A stretch of 64,000 nucleotides of DNA from JAAZMI01 sp050942615 (GTDB lineage: Bacteria > Bacillota > Dethiobacteria > DTU022 > UBA8154), in NCBI GenBank assembly GCA_050942615.1, contig JBMNNQ010000002.1:1-64000 (forward strand). Direction: 5' to 3'. Position 1 is the first letter of the stretch, and each line of letters opens with the position of its first letter. Positions 45,068 through 54,203 of this stretch are shown here, in pieces. Under the pieces are notes generated by a model that worked only from the letters and a program-made list of their open reading frames with translations, did not search any database and was not told where the DNA came from. Made by a program: the position numbers and the translations under genes.

Positions 45068-45889
45068 TTAGGATCCCCCCGCGGCAGCCTGTTTTGATTT
45101 TTCCAGGGAATAGTTGACTGTTACTTCCTCATCGGGGAAAGGAACTATGACCGGGATGCCCATAATTTCTACAATGTGCACATGCATTTCGTAGACTGCC
45201 TCTATGTTTTCAGGGGTCATGACCTCCAACCCGCCATAGGAATAGACGAAAGAGTCCTTGAGGAATAAGAAACGGTCACAGTAGCGGATGGCTAGGTTGA
45301 GGTCGTGAATAACGATCGCCACAGAGATATTGTGTTCCCGGGCAATTAACTTTACGGTGCGCAGCACTTCATGCTGGTTGCGTGGGTCAAGGTTGCTGGT
45401 GGGTTCGTCAAGCAGTAACAGCTTTGGTTCCTGGGCCAGCGCCCGGGCAAGCATCACCTTTTGTATTTCCCCGCCGGAAAGCTTGGCTACATTGCGCAGG
45501 GCAAAGTCTTCCAGCTGCATTTTTTGGATGATCTCGCGCACAATTTGCCGGTCTTCTGCCGTGGCATCCCATTTAATATACGGTTTGCGGCCTAAAAGGA
45601 TGGCATCAAAAACGGTCATGTGCAATGACTTATTATCTTGTGCGACATAAGAAATGTTTTGGGCCATCACGTTTCTGGACATATTATACACGTTTTGCCC
45701 GTCAACCAGGACGACACCTTTCTGGGCGGGGCAGATGCGGTTGATACATTTAATCAACGTGCTTTTGCCCGCCCCATTGTTGCCCAGGATGGCAATGCAT
45801 TGGCTTTTTTGGATATCAAAGCTGACATCCTCCAGTACATTGCTTGTACCCTGGTTATAGGTGAAAGTAAGTTCATCAATTTTAACCAT
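45068..45889 (-). CDS. FecE/BtuD-family ABC ATP-binding protein, second uptake operon
   Basis: 273 residues. Walker A GNNGAGKST near 40, signature LSGGEIQK, Walker B LLLLDEPTSNLD, H-loop in VIHDLN. ATG 45889 overlaps the permease end by 8 bases; a longer upstream frame is inside the permease gene. Third gene of the operon on the minus strand. Confidence 0.93.
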   Translation of the reverse strand: MVKIDELTFTYNQGTSNVLEDVSFDIQKSQCIAILGNNGAGKSTLIKCINRICPAQKGVVLVDGQNVYNMSRNVMAQNISYVAQDNKSLHMTVFDAILLGRKPYIKWDATAEDRQIVREIIQKMQLEDFALRNVAKLSGGEIQKVMLARALAQEPKLLLLDEPTSNLDPRNQHEVLRTVKLIAREHNISVAIVIHDLNLAIRYCDRFLFLKDSFVYSYGGLEVMTPENIEAVYEMHVHIVEIMGIPVIVPFPDEEVTVNYSLEKSKQAAAGGS

Positions 45890-46961
45890 TACCCTGCAAC
45901 CCCCTGAATAGTAGGTAAAGAAACATTGGTGCACCCAAAAAAGAAGTGATGGCCCCGATGGGCAGTATAACCGGTGCAATAGCCAACCGGGCGAAGGTAT
46001 CGGCCAGGATGAGCAGCAGCGCCCCGGCTGATGCCGAACACGGAATTAGATAGCGGTAATCGTTGCCGATAAAACGGCGCATGATGTGAGGGGCTATCAA
46101 CCCCACAAAACTGATAATGCCCACAAAGGATACGGCTACTGCTGCAGTCAGGGAACAGATGCCCATACTGATGATCATCACCGTTCTGGTGTTTACGCCC
46201 AGGCTTTTTGCTGTGTCCGCGCCGCTCTGCATGGCATTATAGTTCCAGCGGTTCAGTAGGAAATAGAGCAATGACAGCAAAAAGATCAAAGCTAAAATCA
46301 AAAGTTCTTTCCAACCCGCCGATCCCAAGTTGCCAAAAGTCCAGAACACGACAGAGCTGATTTTTGTTTCGTCTGCAAAGTATTGCAGCAGAGCGCTGCT
46401 GCCGGCGAATAAAGAACTTAAGGCCACGCCGGCCAGGATAAGGCCGGCAGGCCCCAAATCCTTTTTGAACTGGGAGAGCACAATCACCACAACTGTGGAA
46501 AGGGAACCGCAGATAAAGGCACACAAAGTTACAATATAAGGGTTGTTAATGGCCACTGCAGTGGCGGCAGAGGAAGATTGGACAACTCCGCCGCCAAAGA
46601 CAATAATGCCCAGCGCCGCCCCGAAGGCAGCGCCCTGGGAGACGCCGAGCGTTGAAGCCGATGCCAGCGGGTTTTGCAATACGCACTGCATAACAGCACC
46701 CGAAACGGCTAAGGCGGCGCCCACCAGGATGGCTGCTGTCACCCGTGGCAGCCTGATGTTCATGATCACCGTCTGTGACTGTAGTTCTCCCCGGCCCATA
46801 ATCGTTTTGGCTATTTCAGCAAGGGGGATCTTCAGGGAACCGGAACTGACTGCAAAAAGTGCAATGACAATAGTGACCAGCACAGAGATCATAAAGATCT
46901 GTTTCTTACGTTTAATAAAGTCCTGGTATAGTTCCAGTTGTGGGACATGGTTGTTTGCCAT
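45882..46961 (-). CDS. FecCD/BtuC-family uptake permease, second operon
   Basis: 359 residues, nine to ten membrane segments. Signature RLPRVTAAILVGAALAVSGAVMQCVLQNPLASASTLGVSQGA falls at about 72-112; the coupling helix region is near 286-306 (FVGLIAPHIMRRFIG). The ATG shares one base with the stop of the binding-protein gene (TAATG), so translation is coupled. Its ligand is likely an iron chelate or similar. Confidence 0.93.
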   Translation of the reverse strand: MANNHVPQLELYQDFIKRKKQIFMISVLVTIVIALFAVSSGSLKIPLAEIAKTIMGRGELQSQTVIMNIRLPRVTAAILVGAALAVSGAVMQCVLQNPLASASTLGVSQGAAFGAALGIIVFGGGVVQSSSAATAVAINNPYIVTLCAFICGSLSTVVVIVLSQFKKDLGPAGLILAGVALSSLFAGSSALLQYFADETKISSVVFWTFGNLGSAGWKELLILALIFLLSLLYFLLNRWNYNAMQSGADTAKSLGVNTRTVMIISMGICSLTAAVAVSFVGIISFVGLIAPHIMRRFIGNDYRYLIPCSASAGALLLILADTFARLAIAPVILPIGAITSFLGAPMFLYLLFRGLQGNG

Positions 46962-48091
46962 TAATTTTCACCGATGGTTACAGCACTGTAGCTTGCGCCA
47001 AAATTTTCAAGTTTGCTAAGATAATCATCATCGCCAAGGAAAAATGCAAAGATTCCATTGGCCTTGTCTGCAAAAACTATATCCTTGAACTGCTCCGGGA
47101 AAATTATGCTTCCAATATAATAACTGTTTACCAGGGGAATTTCAACGTTTGAATAGTAGGATGTGGCATTGGGATACTGATAGAGTTTTCCGTTTTGAAA
47201 CGCCTGCAGGTGAGCGTAAAAATCCGGGTTTTTCTTAAGATCTTCCTCAACAAGTGCCAAACCTGTATAGTCGAAAAAAATATATTCGGGGTTCCAGCCG
47301 ATGATCTGCTCCTTGTCAACCAGCACACCATCAATTAAATCAGTAGAATCTTTGGTAACATCATTGGCATGCAGTATTTTGAAGATCTCATAGTTGGCAT
47401 AAACGCCCTCGATGCCGTGGGAGCCTTTGAAGGTTGCCGCCGCCCCCAATACAGTGGGTTTATCCTCGTCGGGCACGTCTGCCGTTCTTGTTCTAAGATC
47501 CTGCAGGCAGTCGTTGATGAAGGTAATGACCTCTTCAGCCTTTTCTGGAACACCACAAACATCAGCCAGCAGGCGCAGGGCCTGTTCGTAATCCTCCCCA
47601 AACAGGGTTCCCAAGGGTACGGAAACCACCGGGATGCCGGTTTTGGTTTGAATTTCATCCGCCAAGTCCGGGGCATAGGAGCATAAAATCACATCGGGGT
47701 TAACTCTAATGATTTCTTCAGGGTAATAATCGGTTGCTCCGGCTGCATCAGTGCCAACAACGGGCAGATCTGCCCACAGGTCTTTGTTGGCATAGGCATA
47801 GGCTGTTACGGGGGTGATATTTTCAGCATCCATCCCGCCGATGCCCACAGCTTTGCCAGCCAGTCCTAAATACGTAATCATACGCGGTGTATTGGCCAGA
47901 GGAACAAAACTTTCCACTTTTGCGGGTATTTCCACCTCACGCCCAACCAAATCGGTTATTGTGCGGGTGGTTGCTTCCGCAGCCCCCCCGGGGTCGGTAC
48001 CTGAAGGTTCACCAGAGGGGCTATCCCCACAGCCGGCAACCAGGCTAGAAGTGAGAACAACGACTAAAATGAACAAAGCAATTTTTTTCAT
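46961..48091 (-). CDS. FecB-type binding lipoprotein, second operon
   Basis: 376 residues. Signal with lipobox LVAGC, then a spacer of Gly/Pro/Ser/Glu (SGEPSGTDPGG) and RTITDLVGREVEIPAKV. It lacks the tail shared by the three lipoproteins at 25-33 kb and is more distant. First gene of the operon. It has an 11-base direct repeat 31 bases upstream. Confidence 0.92.
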   Translation of the reverse strand: MKKIALFILVVVLTSSLVAGCGDSPSGEPSGTDPGGAAEATTRTITDLVGREVEIPAKVESFVPLANTPRMITYLGLAGKAVGIGGMDAENITPVTAYAYANKDLWADLPVVGTDAAGATDYYPEEIIRVNPDVILCSYAPDLADEIQTKTGIPVVSVPLGTLFGEDYEQALRLLADVCGVPEKAEEVITFINDCLQDLRTRTADVPDEDKPTVLGAAATFKGSHGIEGVYANYEIFKILHANDVTKDSTDLIDGVLVDKEQIIGWNPEYIFFDYTGLALVEEDLKKNPDFYAHLQAFQNGKLYQYPNATSYYSNVEIPLVNSYYIGSIIFPEQFKDIVFADKANGIFAFFLGDDDYLSKLENFGASYSAVTIGEN

Positions 48092-48121
48092 CAGTTTAAG
48101 TCCTTTCTGTATGTTATTCGC

Positions 48122-48146
48122 CAGGTATTAATCAACAGGTATTAAT
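48122..48146 (+). repeat. 11-base direct repeat in the promoter region of the second uptake operon
   Basis: CAGGTATTAAT at 48122-48132 and again at 48136-48146, 14 bases apart. Located 31-55 bases upstream of the binding-lipoprotein start, so a regulator binding site or leader element is plausible. Confidence 0.6.
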
Positions 48147-48623
48147 AAACAAGTTTTTTTAACTATTTTTTTGTTTGTTTTTGTCGAAACTATATTAACT
48201 GGTTTGTCGGACTGCCCCTAGGTTTTGTTGGCAACCCTGTTTCAGCACATAGGCGTTCACCAGCCTTCATTATAACGGCACTGGGCACCAGTGCTGTGTT
48301 ATTAATTCGGTATAAGTGTTACCTGACAAGCAAAAAAAATGTAGCAAACACACGCCTTACTGTATTTTCTGCCGATCCGTTATTATGTTGTTGGTATACA
48401 GCTAAACTTTTTCATCCAGCATTTTTACATATTATTCTACAAAACCTTTAACCAGCCTTGTTAACTTGTTATTCTATATGTACTATTATTTATCCTGCTG
48501 TGTTACAGGTGTTTTTAAAAATACTTTGATCGGCAAGCGGGGGATTTTTAAGGTAGAGAAAAACAACTGTAATATGGTAAGATTTAATGGAAAGAAACGG
48601 GTGTTTATAAGGAGGGTTATAAA
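48147..48623. other. intergenic region between divergent genes
   Basis: AT-rich. It holds a 0A-box-like TTTTTGTCGAAA (48178-48189) and a perfect hairpin GCACTGG/CCAGTGC with a 3-base loop (48278-48294). No gene or riboswitch was recognised on either strand. Confidence 0.35.
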
Positions 48624-49283
48624 ATGTGTGGCCGTTTTTCTTTTTCAGATCTACGGGGTCTGGTTATGTACTTTAAAATAAACCTACCCCCTGGGATCAA
48701 GCCCCGCTATAACATTGCCCCCACTCAGGATATTTTGGCCCTTGTTTACAATAAAGAGTTGCAGGCTGTATATTTCAGGTGGGGGCTGCTCCCCTCTTGG
48801 TCCAAAAATATTGGCCCGGGCCTGATTAACGCCCGGGCAGAAACGGTTGCGCAAAAACCCAGCTTTCGGCAGAGCCTGCGCAACAGAAGATGTCTCGTTC
48901 CTGCAGATGGTTTTTATGAATGGAAAAAAGAAGGAAAGAAGAAAAAGCCCTATCGAATTACACTGCAAGGCGGGGGTGTGTTTTTCTTCGCGGGGCTCTG
49001 GGATGCCTGGAAATCACCCCAGGAAGGAACTATTAATTCCTGTACGATCATCACTACCGCAGCAAATGGTCTGTTAAAGCCTGTTCACAACCGTATGCCG
49101 GTAATTTTGTCAAAAGAAGCGGCAACAACCTGGCTTCACCGGGACACAGATCTTTTCACACTGAAAAGCCTGTTAACCCCCTGCCCCTCAGAACTACTGA
49201 CTGCCTTTGAAATTTCAACCCTGATCAACAACCCCCGGGACGATAACCCTGATGTATTGCAGCCCCTGGAAAAGGATGACTAA
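48624..49283 (+). CDS. SRAP-family (YedK/HMCES) DNA-protein crosslink protein
   Basis: Binds abasic sites in single-stranded DNA through a thiazolidine link to the N-terminal Cys (Cys2). 219 residues. MCGRFSF opening, NARAETV (Asn), VPADGFYEWK (Glu) and VHNRMPVIL (His) are the catalytic set of the family. ATG 48624 has GGAGG. No LexA-type SOS box is obvious upstream. Confidence 0.95.
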   Translation: MCGRFSFSDLRGLVMYFKINLPPGIKPRYNIAPTQDILALVYNKELQAVYFRWGLLPSWSKNIGPGLINARAETVAQKPSFRQSLRNRRCLVPADGFYEWKKEGKKKKPYRITLQGGGVFFFAGLWDAWKSPQEGTINSCTIITTAANGLLKPVHNRMPVILSKEAATTWLHRDTDLFTLKSLLTPCPSELLTAFEISTLINNPRDDNPDVLQPLEKDD

Positions 49284-49468
49284 AAACAGGGCAGCGGCCT
49301 GTGTCCATGATCTTAAACGCAGGTTGGGGCCGCAAAAAAAGGAGAAATATTCTTGCTGAAACAATTGATTAAATGTTATGAAAAAGGAAATGGGTAGTTA
49401 GTAAGGGACAATAGGTGTTGAAGTGATGCTGAAGTGATTATTTTTCTGGTGAAAAAGGGGGACAGGTC

Positions 49469-50587
49469 GTGGCTTTAAAGGTTTTTCATACAGGTGATTT
49501 GCACTTGGGGATGCTTTACATGAGCAGGGGGTATCCTGAGGAAATCAGGCGGGAATTGGTAGAGGCACGCTTTCGGACACTGGAAAAAATGGTGGAAAAG
49601 GCCAACGCGGAAGAATGTCAGTTGTTTGTGGTGACAGGTGATCTTTTCGAGCGATTGAATATAAAGGAAGAACAAATTTTGCGGGCTGCCCGGGCACTTT
49701 CCAGTTTTAGCGGGGTTTGTGGTGTGTTGCCGGGGAACCATGACTATTATATCCCCGGTGGTTTGCTTTGGGAAAAGTTCTGTGAATATGCAGGGGATAA
49801 TATAGTTACGCTGTTTGAGTGCAGGCCTTATAATCTAAAGGACTTTGGCCTGGATGCAACCCTTTACCCTGCTCCCTGCTGGGCCAAACATTCATCGGTA
49901 AACGGTATTAAATGGATTTTTGAATTGGCTGAAAAACCGGAAACCCGCTGGCATCTGGGCCTGGCCCACGGTACAGTCGAGGGTTATTCCCCGGATTTTG
50001 ATCAGCATTATTATCCTATGCAAGAGGAAGAAATTGTTGCTACGGGGCTGGACTTTTGGTTTTTGGGCCATACCCATGTGCGTCTGCCGGCCAGGGATGA
50101 ATTTTTAAACGGTTATTTTGCTTACTGCGGGACTCCAGAACCGGACGGGTTTGATTGCTGGCACGAGGGTTCTGCCTGGATAATCCGGCTAGGGGAAGAG
50201 GTGGGCGTGGAAGGGAAAGCTGTGATTACCGGCCACTACACTTTCAAGGATCTGGAAAAAACGGTCAACAAGGCGACGGAAATCGAAGCGCTTGCCCGGG
50301 AATTGTCCGGGAGGGGTGACCATACCTTGGCAAGGTTAAAGTTGCAGGGTATTCTGCCGCGCGCAGACTTTGAAAATCGTCACTACTGGCGGGATAAAAT
50401 GAAAGAGAGGCTTTTTTACCTGGAGTGGAATGATACCCTGTTGCAAATGGAGATAAACCGGGATACCATAGGAGAACTTTTTACTGAAGGTTCTTTTCCC
50501 TTCCTGCTGTTGGAACGCCTGGCTAAGGGGGAAGACCGGAAAGCCTTGCAGTTAGCCTATGCGCTGATAAATGAGGTGAAAAAATAA
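49469..50587 (+). CDS. YhaO/SbcD-like DNA repair nuclease
   Basis: Calcineurin-like metallophosphoesterase of the Mre11/SbcD group, 372 residues. Metal ligand motifs: GDLHLG near residue 7, GDLFE near 56, GNHD near 89, GTVEGYS region and GHTHVR near 194. GTG 49469 follows GGGGGACAGG. It precedes the coiled-coil ATPase by one base, the arrangement of sbcD-sbcC and yhaO-yhaN. Confidence 0.93.
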   Translation: MALKVFHTGDLHLGMLYMSRGYPEEIRRELVEARFRTLEKMVEKANAEECQLFVVTGDLFERLNIKEEQILRAARALSSFSGVCGVLPGNHDYYIPGGLLWEKFCEYAGDNIVTLFECRPYNLKDFGLDATLYPAPCWAKHSSVNGIKWIFELAEKPETRWHLGLAHGTVEGYSPDFDQHYYPMQEEEIVATGLDFWFLGHTHVRLPARDEFLNGYFAYCGTPEPDGFDCWHEGSAWIIRLGEEVGVEGKAVITGHYTFKDLEKTVNKATEIEALARELSGRGDHTLARLKLQGILPRADFENRHYWRDKMKERLFYLEWNDTLLQMEINRDTIGELFTEGSFPFLLLERLAKGEDRKALQLAYALINEVKK

Positions 50588-50588
50588 A

Positions 50589-53018
50589 GTGATTATTCGT
50601 AGGGTCAGGTTGGAGCCTTTTGGCAGGTTTTCCCGCTGGGGATGTGATTTTGAACCGGGTTTGAATGTTGTTTTGGGGCCCAATGAAGCGGGTAAAACCA
50701 CACTGGTAAACGCCATACACGCAGTTTTATTTATCCCTGCGGGTGTAAGAAAAAATTCCCTGGATTGGAAAAACATCATTTCCCGTTATCTGCCCCACCC
50801 TCACGGGGACACTGCCCGGGTGACACTGGAATTTACCGATTCTGAGGGAAAAAGCTTGTTCAGGCTCCGTTATGCCTGGGGTACGGAAAAAGAGGCCCGT
50901 CTGGTTTTGGACAAAGGGACAGAAATAACTGATGAGGCAAATATAAACCAAAAGCTTATAAAATTGCTACGCTATGGCCGGGGGACTTATGAGGAAGTTT
51001 TTTTGGCCCGCCAGGCTGAATTGGTTGGTACTTTGGATCGCATCAAAGAAGATCAGGAAGCCTTGAATACCCTTGCTGAAATGCTGCGCACTGTTGTATT
51101 TCAGTCCGGAGGCATATCTGTTGATGAACTGGAAAACAAACTGTTACAAAATATGAAAAAGCTGGAAGATAATTGGGAATTTGAAAGTGATACCCCGCGG
51201 GGCGGGCGCGACATTGACAACCCCTACCGGCGCAACGTTGGCCAGATTCTGGAACAGTTTTACTTGGTGAGGGAATTGCAACAAAAGTTAAAGGGAGCGC
51301 AACAGGCGGAAGAGGCTTTGGAAAGCGCCGTACAGCAGCTTCAGAAAGTAGAAACTGCCTACCGCCATGTTGAAAACAAAGGGCAGGAAATGAAAAGGAT
51401 CGAGGGAGACGTTAATCGCAGAAATGCACTCGAACCCCAGTTAGAGGCCTGCGAATTAAGGCAAAAACAGCTGAAAAAAATAACGCTGGATTGGCCTAAA
51501 AAAGAAGAAAGAAAAAAACTCCTGGTAAAAAGAAAGGAAAACCTTATCAAAGAAAAAGAAAAGCTGGAAAAGGAGCTTGCGGAATCCCAAAAAGAGTTGG
51601 AGATAAAGAAAAAGCGGGCTCTTTACCATAAAGCCAAAGAGCTCAGGGAAGAGCTTAACGATAAAAAAGAAGAGCTTGGCAAACTGCCTTCTATTACCCC
51701 GGAAAAAATGCAGGCATTAGCAGATAAAGAAAAAAAGCTTTCTGGTTTGCAGGCAGAAATCGGGGGCATGAAATTAAAGATCAGATTGACAACAGAAAAA
51801 ACAATGGAGGTAAAAGCGGAATCAGGGCTTAAGCAAAAAGAAGTCTTTCAGTTTGAAGGCGAGAAAGTGTTTGAAGCGCAGGGACGTTTTCGCCTTGAAG
51901 CCCCGGGGTGGGGTGTTGACATCCAGTCAGGGGTAAAGGATGTGGAGGCGCTTCTGCAAAAAATAGAAAAATTAGAAGGTGAAATAAAAGCGATATTACA
52001 AGGGTTGACGCTTTCTTCAGTAGCTGAAGCCCGGAAGACGCACCAAAAGGCAGTAGAAATAGGGGCGAAAGTGCATACCCTTGCAGAACGGTTCAAAGAT
52101 GCCCTGGCAGGGCATTCTTTTGACGACCTCAAAGGGGAGCTTGCTGCGGCAGGGGCGGAAAAGGCCGTACGTGATCCGGTGCAGATAAACAAAGACGTTT
52201 TGGAAAAGGAATTTGAATTTAAAGATATTACCGGGGAAATAGATGCATTAAAAGAACAACTGGCAGGCTGGCAGGCTGAATACAGCGATCATGGCAGCCT
52301 GTTAGAGGATATGGTTGAATTGATGGGTAAAAGCAAGGAAATAAAAGGGGACCTGGAAAAATTGGCCCCCCTGCCGGAAGGGTTCAGCAGTGCTGAAGCT
52401 TTTTTAAGTAACTTTCGGGAACTGGAGATCAAGAAAGAAATTCTGTTGGAAGAGCTGCAGTCCTGCAGGGAAAATAAAATTAAAGCGGAAGGCAATATGC
52501 CTGAAGAATCACCGGAAGAAATTACAGGAGCTTTACGCAGTGCTGAAAAGAAGCTGCAGGATCTTAAAAGCGAAGCTGCAGCCCTGCGGACTGTTAAAAG
52601 GGAATTCTACAAGTTAAAAGAAGCGCTAGATGTAGAAACCTTTCAACCCTTCCAGGAGCTTTTTTTAGAGTATCTTTCCCCCCTGACCGGATACCGTTAC
52701 AGCCATGCCCGGATGGAGGAGGCTTTGCCCAAAAGCATTGCTGCTGCAGGCGACACAGCACCTCTGCCGCTGGAACTGCTTTCCTGCGGCACAATCAGCG
52801 GGGTGGCGTTGGCTTTGCGCTTGGCGATGGCCCGTTATCTGCTTGGGGAAAATGAAGGTTTCATCGTGATGGATGATCCCTTGGTTGACCTGGATCCCGA
52901 AAGGAAGAAACAGGCTGCGGTGGTTCTGCAGAAGGCTGCTGAAAACAAACAGATTATTATCACAACTTTTGATCCGGATACTGCTGCACTGTTAGGAGGC
53001 CATCTTGTGGAGTTTTAA
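50589..53018 (+). CDS. YhaN/SbcC-like coiled-coil ATPase
   Basis: SMC-like ATPase partner of the nuclease, 809 residues. Walker A GPNEAGKTT near 33, long coiled coils (about 210-400 and 530-680), C-terminal signature LSCGTISGVALALRLA and Walker B FIVMDDPLVDLDPERK near 757. There is no obvious zinc-hook CxxC in the centre, so it resembles YhaN more than SbcC. GTG 50589 has GAGGTGA 9 bases before it. Confidence 0.9.
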   Translation: MIIRRVRLEPFGRFSRWGCDFEPGLNVVLGPNEAGKTTLVNAIHAVLFIPAGVRKNSLDWKNIISRYLPHPHGDTARVTLEFTDSEGKSLFRLRYAWGTEKEARLVLDKGTEITDEANINQKLIKLLRYGRGTYEEVFLARQAELVGTLDRIKEDQEALNTLAEMLRTVVFQSGGISVDELENKLLQNMKKLEDNWEFESDTPRGGRDIDNPYRRNVGQILEQFYLVRELQQKLKGAQQAEEALESAVQQLQKVETAYRHVENKGQEMKRIEGDVNRRNALEPQLEACELRQKQLKKITLDWPKKEERKKLLVKRKENLIKEKEKLEKELAESQKELEIKKKRALYHKAKELREELNDKKEELGKLPSITPEKMQALADKEKKLSGLQAEIGGMKLKIRLTTEKTMEVKAESGLKQKEVFQFEGEKVFEAQGRFRLEAPGWGVDIQSGVKDVEALLQKIEKLEGEIKAILQGLTLSSVAEARKTHQKAVEIGAKVHTLAERFKDALAGHSFDDLKGELAAAGAEKAVRDPVQINKDVLEKEFEFKDITGEIDALKEQLAGWQAEYSDHGSLLEDMVELMGKSKEIKGDLEKLAPLPEGFSSAEAFLSNFRELEIKKEILLEELQSCRENKIKAEGNMPEESPEEITGALRSAEKKLQDLKSEAAALRTVKREFYKLKEALDVETFQPFQELFLEYLSPLTGYRYSHARMEEALPKSIAAAGDTAPLPLELLSCGTISGVALALRLAMARYLLGENEGFIVMDDPLVDLDPERKKQAAVVLQKAAENKQIIITTFDPDTAALLGGHLVEF

Positions 53019-53092
53019 ACCTTCCTTTGTTTTGCCTGGGCTGTTTTTCGGGAAAAGTGGGGAAAGCTACATATGGAGGTACGCTAAAATAG

Positions 53093-53983
53093 ATGAAGCC
53101 TTGGGAAAGAGTGGATAACACTATTAAAGGGTTGGCAGCAGATCGGGTTCCTTTTGGGGAGGTGTTGATCGATCCGCTTTTTTGCCAAAAGGCGTTGCAG
53201 AATAAAAAACTTACGTTTTCCCTGGCCAAAGAATTTTGGGAACAGTCGGGGCTGGATTTAGTTGTCTTTAATCCATGTTGCGGGGAAGTTGTTTTGCAGG
53301 GTACCTCTGAAAATGTCTTCAGGTGGCGGGAAAAAACTGATTACTACCTTTTTGCAATTATTAGTGGGGGCTTTTCAAGGGGGTTGGATACCTTTGGATT
53401 TGCAGAATTTATGGACTTTGCCTTCAAGGATCCGGCAGGCATGCAAAAAATTGCCAGGGCCATGTCCCTGCAAGAACTGGAAACAGGTAAAAAATGCATT
53501 GAAGCCGGTGTTCATGCCGTTATGATCGGGGACGACATTGCCTACCAAAGGGGCACATATTTTTCCCCAAAACAGATGCGGCAACTTTTTTTCCCTATTC
53601 TACGCGAACAGGTGGAAAAACTTAAGGAACTAAATGTTCCTGTTTTTTTCCACAGCGACGGCAACCTGAATGCTGTTATGGATGATCTGCTGGGCATGGG
53701 CTTTGATGGCCTGCAGTGCCTGGAACCCGGGGCGGGGATGGATATTGCAGTAGTGAAAAAAAACTATGGTGACCAGGTATGTCTGATGGGAAATATAGAT
53801 CTTTCCTTGCTGCATCAGGAGGTAGAGGATGAAAAGATCCGGGAGACTGTGACCAGGACGGTTATAACTGCTAAAAAAGGGGGGCGTTATATTTTTGGGA
53901 CATCAGGCGGTTTACATCAGGGCTTGCCGGTAGAAAAAGTTAAAACAATGTATCAGGCTGCACGGCAGGTGTCCTTCTACTGA
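53093..53983 (+). CDS. UroD-fold protein, methyltransferase-like
   Basis: Uroporphyrinogen-decarboxylase superfamily, of the MtaA/CmuA-like branch, 296 residues. PWERVDNTIKGLAADRVPF opening, IGDDIAYQRGTYFSPKQM, FFHSDGNLNAVMDDLL (metal-site His near 187), GLQCLEPGAGMDIA and MGNIDLSLL. It lacks the Arg and Asp residues I would expect at the UroD N terminus, so a methyl-transfer or unknown role is likelier than haem synthesis. ATG 53093; GGAGG lies about 12 bases upstream. No corrinoid protein gene is adjacent. Confidence 0.85.
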   Translation: MKPWERVDNTIKGLAADRVPFGEVLIDPLFCQKALQNKKLTFSLAKEFWEQSGLDLVVFNPCCGEVVLQGTSENVFRWREKTDYYLFAIISGGFSRGLDTFGFAEFMDFAFKDPAGMQKIARAMSLQELETGKKCIEAGVHAVMIGDDIAYQRGTYFSPKQMRQLFFPILREQVEKLKELNVPVFFHSDGNLNAVMDDLLGMGFDGLQCLEPGAGMDIAVVKKNYGDQVCLMGNIDLSLLHQEVEDEKIRETVTRTVITAKKGGRYIFGTSGGLHQGLPVEKVKTMYQAARQVSFY

Positions 53984-54109
53984 AATTCTTAATTTCCCTT
54001 AAAAACCTCCCCCCTAGACGCGGCGCCTCTGCAGTGTTCCTGGCCCTTCCATTGTTTGTATAAAAGATGGCCTATACTTAAAAAGCCTGCACAGGCTGGG
54101 TAAACCCTG

Positions 54110-54167
54110 GCTTGGCTATGGATATGGAAACCCTTATAGCTTGGCTATGGATATGGAAGCCCATATA
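54110..54167 (+). repeat. 29-bp tandem repeat, each unit carrying a promoter-like -35/-10
   Basis: Two units (54110-54138 and 54139-54167) differ at two bases. Each unit has TTGGCT and, 17 bases on, TATAGC or TATA(AA). In the second copy TTGGCT (54141-54146) and TATAAA (54164-54169) form a good promoter for the next gene. Confidence 0.85.
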
Positions 54168-54169
54168 AA
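54141..54169 (+). promoter_or_regulatory. promoter of the unknown gene at 54.2 kb
   Basis: TTGGCT, 17-base spacer, TATAAA; a further TATAAT lies at 54173-54178. The -35 belongs to the second repeat unit. Confidence 0.65.
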
Positions 54170-54203
54170 TGGTATAATAAAATGGACAAAGGGGGTGTTT
54201 TCT

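Noticed and set aside
50589..53018. Canonical SbcC
   Set aside because: No central CxxC zinc hook, and the length fits YhaN-like proteins better; I keep the broader call.
53093..53983. Uroporphyrinogen decarboxylase (HemE)
   Set aside because: It belongs to the methyltransferase-like branch and is not beside haem genes.
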